From Dreissena polymorpha (lineage: Eukaryota > Mollusca > Bivalvia > Myida > Dreissenidae), in contig NC_068365.1 of the NCBI RefSeq assembly GCF_020536995.1, positions 34,185,067 through 34,249,066 of the forward strand: a DNA stretch of 64,000 nt, read 5' to 3'. Below are positions 25,281 through 36,642 of this stretch, piece after piece. The notes beneath the pieces were generated by a model. That model worked only from the letters and a program-made list of their open reading frames with translations, was not told the DNA's origin and ran no database searches. The translations under genes were made by a program, and so were the position numbers. Each line of letters opens with the position of its first letter. The first letter of the stretch is position 1.

Positions 25281-25422
25281 GAATAATAGGTAAGTGTGGA
25301 TTATAGATCAGGTTTATCATGCTCGGCACGAAAACGAAAAAGCACTCGCCAAGGCTCGTGCTTTTTGTTTTCTAAGCCTCGCATGATAAACCTGATCTAT
25401 AATCAACACTAACCTATTATTC
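25281..25422. mobile_element. 142-bp near-perfect hairpin element, copy 2 (inverted)
   Basis: Same length and organisation as 17881-18022, in the opposite orientation. The arms are built on GAATAATAGG, ATAGATCAGGTTTATCATG and their complement, with the loop core CACTCGCCAAGGCTCGTG. The flanks GGGATAAACA and TCTATATA match the other copy's flanks reversed. The arms are nearly identical to each other but only about three-quarters identical to the arms of copy 1. Confidence 0.8.
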
Positions 25423-25429
25423 TCTATAT

Positions 25430-26694
25430 AGAAAACACTCCTTCTTCGATGTACTAAATACATGTCTTGCTAAGTTGCTATGGCTCTTAGGATGTAAAGA
25501 TGAACACTCATATTGAGACTCAAGAAAGACAACCCATGTGGTGGTCTAGCATAACACCGCAGTAATAACTCCATTACTCCCCCTTGTTCCGTTGTACTAT
25601 TATTCGTGTGGTTCGGTGAGTATTTTGTGTCCTTTTGACGATTTTTTTAAAGATCCTACTATTGATTTTCATCATGTTGAAAGTGTGTGCTGTTGTTGTT
25701 GTTTTTTTTTTCAATTTAGTGTTAACCGGTTTCTCGAATAAAACATAACAAGGCGACGCAGTGTACAACAATAAAAACACATTTTTAAGTTGGATTCATG
25801 AACGCGTTAAACAAAAAGCGTGGCATTTGTTTAACTGACCTAAATTTAATATACAAATAAGACGTCTACTAATTGAATAAGTCAGCAATATACATCACAG
25901 TATTGTTAATACATTCATAGACCGAACACATAGATGAACTGATAAAATAAACCTTGGGTAAAAATTGTGTCAGTGTCGACATGTAATAATATTATTATAC
26001 AGGGTATATTATAAATAATACCGGTAATATTAATCAAACGCCGTATCATGTTTTTAATGTGAACATGTTTTACTTTAATGAATTTTTTAATTAAAGATAT
26101 ACCCACGTTTGTGTTCTCACTCATGATTTAAAATAGAGGATATTTGTTGATTAACTGTAAGATCGCATTAATTCTCATTTCATGAGAGGTGATACAACAC
26201 ATATTGTCACGAGTGGCGGATATACTAATAAAAATATTTGCTTCATACGGCCGCAAATGAAATGATTATTTGATCTCAAACTAAAATTAACAAATTTTAT
26301 TGTGATTTTATGCTTTTGTAGGATGAATTTGTAAAATGTGAAGGATTTGAATGAACATTATTACATTTCGTGCATTATGACGTCATTATCAAGAACACGC
26401 CGCTGAACGCTATTATGAGAAAAAAGTTTAGTGGGGCTCTTCATCGGGGTAGCTTAAATCTATTTTTAATTCAGAATTTGTTTTCAATTTTCAAACGGGT
26501 CGAAAATTTAAAATGACGTTGATGTTGCCTGTTAACGTTTTGTTTAACAAAACCTTTTTAAAAAGTCCAAAAATGATACCAATCAAGAATAAATTTATAA
26601 AACCTTACAATGCAATTCGAACAAGAATGGAATGATCAAGTTATTGCCTACTCGTATCCTCCACCTATTCACCGCCTAGCATGAAGCATATGTG
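25430..26694. other. Intergenic, nothing recognised
   Basis: No supportable gene or repeat family. Short open frames only. Confidence 0.4.
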
Positions 26695-26880
26695 AGCATC
26701 GCTCCCGGAAAAAAAGACTTTATGTATGTGAGTAATTGTCGTCCCAGATTAACAGTGCATTCCAAAAACTTGATTTCCTCTAAGAAGATACTTATTTTTT
26801 TAATCTACAAATACAAGAAATGTCGAAAGTGTCGTCTCTGATTCGCCTATGTGGAGTCTAATGTTTGAACACAATTTTTC
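26695..26880. mobile_element. Degenerate family A copy
   Basis: Recognisable by GTCGTCCCAGATTA near the left and GAAAGTGTCGTCTCTGATTC near the right, with much decay between. An old insertion. Confidence 0.6.
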
Positions 26881-28287
26881 TTGCCTATCCAAAAGGCTAT
26901 CATCCAATGGCATCTCACGACAACAAGCATGTTCCAAGTATTGCCCGTAATCAATTCAACAAAACTCACATGCTTTTACAGAACTAGTTTTATTGTGAGT
27001 GTCGGTTTCAATCACAAATCAAATTTCTACACGAGCGCATATGAACTCTTAAACAATGATAAATTGTGTTATGTTCAATAATTGATGAAACACACAATAT
27101 AACTACGAGGTCAATTTGTTATTTAATTTTTTAAACCATTAAGTAAACACCAATGTTAATACCAGTATGCACGCAATGGCATATTGTAAATATTAAATTA
27201 CTCGTATTCAAAATATTTATGTCAAACTATAATTAACCCGTTGTTTTGATGTATGAGTTCCGACACAATAGTCTGAAACTTTGCCAAATTGCGTGACCGG
27301 AATGGCTCGTTTAGATTTAGCTAGGTCCCCGTACAACATATTCGGTTAAGATTTTCAAAGAGACTTACGGTAAGCCTTCATGGTTACCACGGGGCTGCTA
27401 AATTCGCATTCATTTGTTGTATACGTTAAGTACTGACTCGTCTAGTACGGAGACCTCGCTATGGTAATAAGAATACTTTCTCAGGGATATGAATGAGTAT
27501 ATAGCGTTCTATTGCATTCGGCGTGCGCCAATAAACCCACCCACCCCTAAACTCGAAATACTGAATCTCCTTTGCTTTCGTACTGCTATCATTTTTGCAA
27601 TCAGAAAAAGCTACTTTCGAGCGGCAACAGTGAAGCACATACGTCATTGCATCGCGAAGGAGGCTCGAAAGCTTTTGGACCGCGGATGGGATGGTAGATG
27701 GAGTGTTTTCCCCTCCTGCAATATTGTTTACGGTCCATGCTAACGCAACTGCAGCTTTGTAAAGTAGCGGTGGTCATTGAGATACATAACTTTTTTATTT
27801 ACTGGACATATTCAGAAAAAGCTTTGAATAAAATAACGACGCTGGGTTCAACAAAAAGTATGATAGGGATGCAGAAAGCACGGTCTTCAGAATAATCAGA
27901 TTCGAGCCAAGGCTGTGTATCAAACTACTGCATCGTACACGATCTTTTCCACCTGAAATGCAGTTGGACATTGCGATATCGCTATTATAGTGATTCAACG
28001 ATATTGATGTTCAGAATGCTCCGAACGTTTATTTTTTTAATAAGTTTACTATGCTCCGTGTGATGCACTTGTTACATTCAACTATTGAATCAATCATTCA
28101 TAAAATGGAGTTTCTTTGCTCGTGTGTTGTTCCTTTTACTTGCCATTTTAATCTTTTAAAGATAGTGTCAATAAAACGTGTCCAATGACATGTGACTTGG
28201 TAACAATAGCAACTGTTGATTCTGGGACTAAAATTACTTGTATACACTCATGGCGCCCGAAACCTGGATGCAGATGCTAAGCTGATG
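26881..28287. other. Intergenic, nothing recognised
   Basis: Short open frames on both strands around 27459-27998 have no recognisable domain and no consistent splice context. No repeat was identified. Confidence 0.4.
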
Positions 28288-28410
28288 GGAAAAAATGGTG
28301 GCAGCTGGGTAGACTCGCCAAAAACCGAGACGCCTGGAGGAAGCAGGATGGCGACCAATGTCCCAGAGGAAACACTGTCCAAGATTAATAGAAGACGCAA
28401 AATTGTAGTG
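28288..28410 (+). mobile_element. LINE reverse-transcriptase tail fragment 1
   Basis: One frame reads WQLGRLAKNRDAWRKQDGDQ before a stop. This resembles the R-L-A-x-N/D-R-x-x-W-R motif near the C-terminus of non-LTR endonuclease-RT proteins. It is too short to assign a clade. Confidence 0.5.
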
Positions 28411-28915
28411 GAGTGTAACCTTTACTTTTTTGTGTGCGATATTTATGTTGCGATATTAATTAACAACAGTTACCTCCCTTCAAAAGATTAAAATCGTCGT
28501 CGTTCCAAACAAATGTAAACATTGGAATTATTTTTGGAAAAAGTGTAGGTAATTATTTTTGCTTCGGTTAAGCAGGGACCTATACAAACGGTCCCTGGGT
28601 TAAGTAAAGTAATAGAACGTAGTTTTATGTCTTTTTATTGTTGATTTGAATAGTTCTAAAGCTAAAACTCTCAGGTTGCAGCATATTCAAATTGAAAAAG
28701 AACCTTTTCACTTTCAGTGCTTTTGTTTTTCAAAAAGCAAACGATTAATCATCGAATGATCAATCATGTTCATCAATGAATCATTTTCAGGGTCCCCTTT
28801 GGGCTTTAAAAAGTTTTCGCCTCTTACTTTCAACAAATGTAAAAAGTTGTCGCAATTGGAGAAATGAAGATCATGTTATAATGATTTTCGCTATTCCACG
28901 AGTCAAAGATCAATT

Positions 28916-28999
28916 CATTACTGGAACAGTTTGGAAGAATCAACAATAGCTGCCACAAGTGTTTATCAATTTAAATCGTTGCTAAATTCTGAGAAATAG
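28916..28999 (+). mobile_element. LINE reverse-transcriptase tail fragment 2
   Basis: The frame HYWNSLEESTIAATSVYQF followed by KSLLNSEK and TAG matches the usual C-terminal end of animal non-LTR RT proteins (W-N-x-L-P/E ... S-x-x-x-F-K). It is a 5'-truncated remnant. Confidence 0.65.
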
Positions 29000-29070
29000 A
29001 ACATTAAGAAGTTTAACCCGTCTGTAAATTAGTTAATTTTAACAATTAATATTTACTTATCGCACTCTAG

Positions 29071-29544
29071 CCTTTCAATCCATACCAGCCGGATAGTGTA
29101 GCATCAATTATCAATGAACTCAATTGGCAGACTTTGCAACAACGTAGACAATGCTATGACTTGGTGCTATTCTACAGGGTTGTTTATGGTCTTATTGCTG
29201 TACCAGCTTCATACCTACCAGAACGTGCCATAGTCAGAACAACCAGACAAAGCAACTCTCAAAACTTCATCCCTCCACAAACCATACGTAACGTATATCA
29301 ACGCTTGTTCTTTCCAAGAACAGTATCTATCTGGAACTCCTTACCCACCGCAGTAGTAACAGCCCTGAACTTGGACACATTCAAGTCTGCTCGCTGCCAG
29401 TGTTCCGTGCCTAGAGTAGTAGGCCAGTTGTACAGTGTATCATACGTTGGCGAAAGCTATTTTTATTCGTATTTTAAGAGGCACTCCGCACTCTACATAC
29501 GCACAGTTCTTAGCCCTCTTCAGTTGATGTCCTCGGGGCGTTGA
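29071..29544 (+). mobile_element. LINE reverse-transcriptase tail fragment 3
   Basis: Open from after a TAG at 29068-29070. It encodes NPYQPDSVASIINELNWQTL, then QQRRQCYDLVLFYRVVYGL, YLPERA, and FFPRTVSIWNSLPTAVVTA, then LDTFKSA. This is the typical C-terminal stretch of jockey/CR1-like mollusc LINE reverse transcriptases. After FKSA the frame runs on to 29544 in sequence probably derived from the 3' UTR. Only the tail survives, as expected from 5' truncation. Confidence 0.85.
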
Positions 29545-29865
29545 AGAGTATATCGTTGAAGTTGAAGTAGAGAAGTTTTAACAAAATATTACATACAGTA
29601 CACTCCACGCGTTTTCCCCAATTTCCCTCCATACTCCATACTTCGCGGACAGTATCTCCGAGGAAGATTAAGAAAATTTCGTGATACGCGGCGTTTGCAT
29701 GATTTGGGACTCCGCGTTGAACGATCGGAAAAATTGATAAGCCGACGCGGCGGCCCTCGGCGTTGGCAACGCGGGGGAAACTCCGTGTTTAACGAGATAA
29801 CGATCAATTAAACTTTGTTTGACTTCCTGATTTTCAAATAAAATTACATTTATTACAAGTACATG

Positions 29866-29867
<2 letters not shown>

Positions 29868-29942
<75 letters not shown>
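29868..29942. repeat. (AT)n dinucleotide microsatellite
   Basis: About 37 TA units without interruption. Confidence 0.98.
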
Positions 29943-29944
<2 letters not shown>

Positions 29945-31908
29945 TGCAATAGCGCTAGAGCAGGAAGCGTCGGTCGTCTTAAATCTACACATTAACATGT
30001 ACATCTACATGTTTAGTGATACAAGTTAATAATTTCGCACTGTAACTATTAAATTTAGTTTTTTATTGGGTTTTATTTGATAACAATAATATTAATGATT
30101 AACCTTGGAGATTGCATATCGCGAGGATTAATCCGCTTAATAACAGCATAATATATCCCTTAAAGACAGCAATGTGTCTACGTAGGTTAATACAAACTGA
30201 TCAATTAATTAAGGAAGTAGAGAACACATTTAGCACCTTCAAAGCGTGAGGATATCATGTTTCCAAATCGAGCTAGTAGTTCAAATACTTAATTTAGATT
30301 ATTTAAATTAATCTTTGTGAATTATAAACACAACACAAAATAATTGTTGAGTAATCGAACATTAATACGCATTTAAAGACGACGCAAATAAGATATTTTA
30401 TGAATTCAAAACAAGTTTATGCATTGTTTAAGTTGTCTTAAATTGTTATTTTTTACTTTAATAAGATGGTTTTGTATGTTATTATAAAAATCTATTATTA
30501 AATTCAAAAGAAACCTTTCCATATAATAGCAAATTCATATCAATATATTCATAATTAAAAAATGGCGCATTATACTTGATGATCTATGAAAATGCGATGA
30601 ATGAATACCCTTAAACATCATAAGAGTTCACTGCATGAAATGCGCAATAACGCTTAAATTATTTTCTTTCATTACATTTACGAAGATAAAACAAATCATA
30701 AGATTTAATAAATACGATATTAATGATACTGATACATGAAAATATAACAAGTACATAACTCTAGACATCATGAAAAAACTTCGAGATATATGGAATGATT
30801 GAATAATAGTGATGCAATAATACAAAACAACTTAATAGAAAAAACACAACATAAAACTTGATTGCAAAGACAAAGGATTTTAATACATACACCAACAGTA
30901 AAGTTGCAAGAATGGAAAAAACGCAAAAGATAGGATTGCTAAAATATGAGATTTGATGACCTACACCCAATTTTTGTATATGTTATCAAGTGTTTTTTTT
31001 TGTATTTTTGTGTTTTTTTGTGTGATGCTTGAACGATTATGTCAGACTGTTTTTATTCCGAAACGCAAAACAGACGGCCGTGTATGCTGTTAAAAATCCT
31101 GAATGATGTGCAACACTAAATGTTCTATGATAATTAAAGTGAACGTCGGGTTGGTTGTGGAGTCTGGTAGACGGCGATTCCGAGCGTAAGCAGAACGTCG
31201 TGGTGCGGAAGTGGCATGCTATTGTGTCATTTGGCTATTTGAGTGTTTATGCCAACATGGCAACACATTGTTTAGTAAACGTAACTTTGTATAGAACGTT
31301 GAAATTAAGGCTTTATTGTAAAATATATAATGTCACGTTGTTTCACTGCGACACCCTGCGATGTTTCGGCGCGACACTCGACGCGAATCAGAGTTAGCGA
31401 TTTCATTTAACGGAATGACTTGGGTGTGGTCAGCCATAACAGTGCAGTTTTATAATAAACAAACGTGTCATTACAATGCATACTTTTATTAAATCTCACT
31501 TAACTTGACCATCAGTAAATCTTCAAACATGCATTATCTAACGCATACACAACCTGGAAGTTGAAAACGTTTATAACAGTAAGAAAGTTATGCTTTTCTT
31601 ATTTCGCAACTTGCGTGGCCTTGGCTTTCTTTGGCCGTTTCATACAAAGGCCACGACTTTGTTAATTGCGTTTTGTGTGTGTAATTTTTTTTCTTGCTCT
31701 TCTTGTATGGCGATTATTCATTTGGTCAAATAAATAACATTGTTGATACTTTGTATATAAAAAGAATTATATCCTTACAATGCAACTGGAAGTGCACATT
31801 GTTTATAATTGAATACTAAACAGACGCAGTAAAACTATTTGCTCTACTTTAAACGCATACGTCTATTCGCTTTGTGACTTTTTATTTTTTTTAGATGGGG
31901 ATACTTTT
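29943..31908. other. Intergenic, nothing recognised
   Basis: Very AT-rich. The open frame at 31155-31397 and the hydrophobic minus frames at 30628-30970 are not supported by splice context or recognisable motifs. Confidence 0.4.
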
Positions 31909-31987
31909 ATGCAGCGATTAACCCTTCTACCGACCCGAGTAAGCCAGCAAATATTTCTTGCGCTGCACTTTGTTTTTGTTGCACCAG
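31909..31987 (+). CDS. Signal-peptide exon, possible alternative first exon
   Basis: ATG followed by 26 codons and one extra base, ending at a GTAAAG donor (CCAG|GTAAAG). It encodes MQRLTLLPTRVSQQ then IFLALHFVFVAP, a plausible cleavable signal peptide. Length (79 bp) and phase (1) equal those of the first exon of the Ly6-like gene at 38825. It could be an alternative first exon for 39134-39352 and 40340-40587, or the remnant of a duplicated gene whose later exons I could not find. An acceptor-like TTTATTTTTTTTAG lies just upstream. Confidence 0.4.
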
Positions 31988-33516
31988 GTAAAGTTACCCG
32001 TCTATATTTTAAACACTATACTTTTGAGCTAATGCGTTATCTTTTTTTTAAATAATCAACAGAAAGATAAAAACACATTTTATTCTTTCTTGACAATTTG
32101 TACATTTCACATAACCATTCCTTAATAAAGCCACACGTGCAGAATTTCGTTAACTGATAGTTTCGATATGAATATTTGATCTATAAATGAAAAAGTATGC
32201 TACAAATGTAATTCTATAAGTGTCATTCGTGCAAACTATTGATTTGACCGTACCTGAGCACATGAGTTTATGTGTGTAAATGGTTGCTTTTCTTTGCATT
32301 TAATTCATTATATCATCAAATACTTGTATTTTTACGATAATTAGCAACACACATATTTTAACTTTTCTCTTTTGTGTTGTTATGAATATACTTTGATAAG
32401 TCCTTTTAATCTGAACGTTTAGATAAAGTCCGACAGTGTGCGTTTTCTCCACTTTATTTTAATGACATAATAACATTCGAAGAACACAATAAAATTAATT
32501 TCGCAAGAGCTTTGTTAAAATGTTTACCATTAGTTGAGCCCAACCCACTTAATGCGAAGAGCTCTAAATATTGCATGCATCATTTCCTATTCGCGTATTA
32601 ATCTCTAGTAAGTAATGCGCGAATGTCGTAATTTAAGCGAGTATATACGACCTTATGACGTTTTTCAAAACATATAAAAACAATGATGAATGCACAATTA
32701 GAATAAAAATTAACAAGATGTTGTACCAGAAATAAAAGGACAGTTAAATTCAATAGCAAGTAATTTTCTGTTGTACATCAGAATACTACTTCATGTACAT
32801 GTAAAATTTAGGGAAAACCCAATTAAGCCGTGCTAAATCGTTCATACATACATTTCTGCAACAAATACGAGTCAACGTGTCGGTATCGATACGGACATGT
32901 TTGTTATACTTTTCATTGACGTAAATAATATTTTATTGATGATGTCATATGAATATTGCAAATTGATTTCAGATCACATTCCTCGTTCATATTCATATGT
33001 TGGATTAAGATTGTGAAAATTCAATGTTGCTTTTGAAATCAAATATACTCGCATCAAATGGCGACACATACGTTATATAAATATCTGCCATAGTCATTGC
33101 TACAATATCCAGATGATTATTATCACACAGTGGTTTGCAGTTATCAATTATCAAATATGTGCATAATATTTTGTTTTTGAAAGCCCGAAATGTATTCCAC
33201 AACATATAATTGACACCAATCACCATTTAATATGTTTCACCCAATGTCTGTGTACTTGTGTCACTATTCAAACTATTAAATTTAAAATACAAAGCCACAA
33301 ACGTGGATGTATACTGTCAACCGTTCTTGAATTTAGCCATTCCATTCATGACGACGGAACTCGGGGACCTGTAAACATTTTTGCATCATTTCGAAACGTA
33401 TAGCTTAAACATTCACAAACGTTCTTTTTAATAATAACACTTTGGAATATCGACAAAACGATGCTTTTGTATTTTGCATAAATCCGACCCTGAGCAGAGT
33501 TTGACGATGACAATTA
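31988..33516. other. Intergenic, nothing recognised
   Basis: Searched for a Cys-rich second exon belonging to the signal exon at 31909; none with a CPxC start was found. Confidence 0.4.
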
Positions 33517-34058
33517 AGCGTCTTCTAAATCCAGAGTAGGAATAAGACATTATAACATTCGGCTGTAGCGACTTCTAAATCCAGAGTAGGAATAAGACAT
33601 TATAACATTCGGCTGAAGCGTCTTCTTAATCCAGAGTAGGAATAAGACATTATAACATTCGGCTGTAGCGTCTTCTAAATCCAGAGTAGGAATAAGACAT
33701 TATAACATTCGGCTGAAGCGTCTTCTAAGTCCAGAGTAGGAATAAGACATTATAACATTCGGCTGAAGCGTCTTCTAAATCCAGAGTAGGAATAAGACAT
33801 TATAACATTCGGCTGAAGCGTCTTCTAAATCCAGAGTAGGAATAAGACATTATAACATTCGGCTGAAGCTTCTTCAATCCAGAGTAGGAATAAGACATTA
33901 TAACATTCGGCTGAAGCGTCTTCTAAATCCAGAGTAGGAATAAGACATTATAACATTCGGCTGAAGCTTCTTCAATCCAGAGTAGGAATAAGACATAATA
34001 ACATTCGGCTGAAGCGTCTTCTAAATCCAGAGTAGGAATAAGACATTATACCATTCGG
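33517..34058. repeat. 50-bp minisatellite, about 11 units
   Basis: The unit starts AGCGTCTTCTAAATCCAGAG, continues TAGGAATAAGACATTATAAC and ends ATTCGGCTGA. Two units have a 3-bp deletion (CTTCTTCAATCC). Units are nearly identical, so the expansion is recent. There are no variable spacers, so it is not CRISPR-like. Confidence 0.97.
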
Positions 34059-35208
34059 CACAGTAATCATTTTAAGACCGTTGTTACAGCGATAATAGTT
34101 ATAAAAACTTAAATTATATTGGGAAGATATCATTCCTATGATTACATGTCAAGCTTGTAAAACATCTCGTTTTGCTAAATACAAGCGTTTGTTTTACCTG
34201 TTAAGAAATAAACAACATTTTAGATTTTTAGTAATTTAACAAATTATAAACGTTCACTAGTTTTAACTGTCTACTACGATTCCCAAACAATTAAATTGTG
34301 CATGAAGTAATATCTTCACATTTACAGTAACTTACAACATACCAGATAACAAAAATAAGTGTCATGTAGGGCCTGTATGTACTAGCATTAATAGTGAATA
34401 AAATATTCTACTTCTTTTGATCAAATTGGATATCTGTATTATGCATACACACCTAAGCTAGATTATCAGGTATCTTATACATTTAATTAAAATTTCTTCG
34501 TAGGATGCCTTACAATGATATCATTTTATGATTGAAATTTAAATGGCTGTTTATTTTGTTTATTTATGCTTTATTAACACATATGTGTATTGTGTGATTA
34601 ATAACTGCATTAATACGATGCTCGGCATGTCATTTAGCCACTTTAACCACTTATGTTTTTATGGACCGTTCCAATGTGGTGACCCCGGCTTTAATCATTT
34701 TAGTATGTTTTTATAGTGTGCTTCATATATTGTTTTTCATTTGTATTGGAAATCCTCCTTAAAATAAAGAATAATGACATTTGGTTTAACAAATAAATCC
34801 AAAGCTAAAATTAATATTTACTGATATCTGTTTTCAGAGTAGAGATATTCTTTCAAAATAGATAATGGATGTTCAGAGACTGCACGAGAAACAAACGAAG
34901 AGATATAATCGTCGTAAAAGGTGAAGTTGCCGGTGTGCAGCTTTATAGCCATTTCAATATTTTGCTCGCTAATAACGTGGTATATAGAAGGTTACAACAA
35001 AACCAATCTTCAACCATGAAGAGAAAGTGTCGATGCCTTCACTCATAACGGTATGCGTAAAGCTTATGCCATATTATGTCACTTCATAGAGCGCTTGCTG
35101 TCAGAAGACGTGGCTCGGTAGGCCAAATTCATTGCAGATAATCAACGAGGGGACCGTATACTTTTATCAGAGGGGGTAATCACGTGATGATCTAAAGGAA
35201 ATCAAGAT
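34059..35208. other. Intergenic to promoter region
   Basis: No gene seen until the zinc-finger start. Just before it, GTAATCACGTGATG provides an E-box-like CACGTG about 35 bp upstream of the ATG. Confidence 0.4.
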
Positions 35209-36642
35209 GGCGGCGTCCGTTCCAAAACAGGTATTTTTCGCCGTTTTATACCCTTTATTACTTTAATTTAATTATTAAATGCAGCTTACTTTCCAGCCAA
35301 TCCAGCAACAAAGTGATTAGCGTTTATTTCGTAGTAATATTCGTTTTATATCTCGACTTTACCCTGTGCACAATTCCTTAGCGGGAGCCCTTCGCCATGT
35401 AATGTGTGATCTTTGCTGGGTTTCACTTATTGAACTACTGTCCTGCATACACATAGATGCATATTTATATTTTTAATCCGTATACGAGTATGCTGTTTAT
35501 GTTTATAAAAGCGGTCTGGTATGAGGTAGATGTCTTAAACCTGTCTTATACAGTTTTATTACCCAGAATCGTGCATGATCTAAATGGGTCCCAGATTTGA
35601 TATGATCACAAAAGGGTCCCGTTTTTAGGAAACAGCAAATCCTCATTTGATACTTATGTTTTAAGGTCATTTACGTCCCAGTATTCACATAGTTTGCAGC
35701 TTAATATGCTTGTGTGTGTGTGCGCGCGCGCGTGCGTGCGTGTGTAAAGTGATGGGTATTTAGGCTTTAGGCAAAATTGTAATGTCACCCTTAGTTGTTG
35801 ATTTATGTTGCTAGGTTTTGCTAGAAATAGTTCATGTAATGTTAAGATGTAAACACATAAAATAATAATGATCAAACCGAAATTTTCAGGAGAATATGGC
35901 ATCGACTTCAAGCACTTCAAGCATGGCGCGTCTCTGCACTGAGTGTGGCCGACTGTTCAAATCAAGGTGTGGCTACAGCCGTCATATCAGACAGCACAGT
36001 GGACAAGCCCCATACCGGTGTTGTGGAAAAAATGTTATTTGACAAGGACAAGCTGAAAATGCACAGATATTGCAGACCATCTCGTGAAATATATCTCGAT
36101 TTTACTTGTATTGAATAGATCTCGATGTGTCTGTACCTTTTTATACATAACACAAGTTGTTATACATAAGACAAGTTGCTATCAACTCTGTTACTATTAA
36201 TACGTGTACCTCTTGTGAATATATTGTCTGATGAATATCGATGATGGTTTTTCGTTGTTAAATGTCTATAATGCTTTGTATTCATAATTTAAAATCGAAA
36301 ATTATTTAAGTGCAGTGAGTGGTATTCAAAGCATACGTTGTCACAAATGTATTCAGCTAGAGCACAAGCTATATAAGCCCGAGTTGTTGAAAATCTAACA
36401 ATTTCTAACATGTCACATCAATCATTATATATTTTTTTTTACAGAAATCATATTCACGGAGAGGCGGCCCGCGAGGCATGTTCACAGTGCGGGAAACTGT
36501 TTGCGACCCGCCAACAGGTAAAAAAGCACGTGACTGTTGTACACAACGATAGTACAGGAAACTTTACCTGCGACACGTGTGCAAAATGGTGCAAAATTGA
36601 CATGTTCAATTCTTTTCAAATGCATTATGAAAACCGTATTTG
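35209..36642 (+). CDS. C2H2 zinc-finger protein, 3' end unresolved
   Basis: Exon 1, 35209-35232, starts in AAGATGGCGGCG, a YY1-type initiator context, and encodes MAASVPKQ before GTATTT. Exon 2 (35890 to about 36026) begins ENMASTSSTSS and carries one C2H2 finger (LCTECGRLFKS, then RHIRQH). A CG|GTGTTG donor gives phase 2. Exon 3 (36445-36642) continues NHIHGEAAREACSQCGKLFA with HVTVVH, a second finger. A third, partial C-x2-C (FTCDTCAKWC) follows before a GTGAGT donor. Phases agree at both joins. The finger spacing fits C2H2 (C-x2-C-x12-H-x3/4-H). A nuclear nucleic-acid-binding role is inferred from the family only. Later exons were not located with confidence; a candidate after the acceptor at about 37651 does not fit the phase. 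Confidence 0.65.
35710..35745. repeat. (TG)n/(CG)n alternating purine-pyrimidine tract
   Basis: TG repeats, then CG repeats, then GTGC repeats, in intron 1 of the zinc-finger gene. Alternating Pu-Py sequence of this kind can adopt Z-DNA. Confidence 0.9.

Noticed and set aside
33517-34058. Regularly repeated array reminiscent of CRISPR
   Set aside because: Whole 50-bp units repeat without unique spacers, and the DNA is animal. It is a minisatellite.
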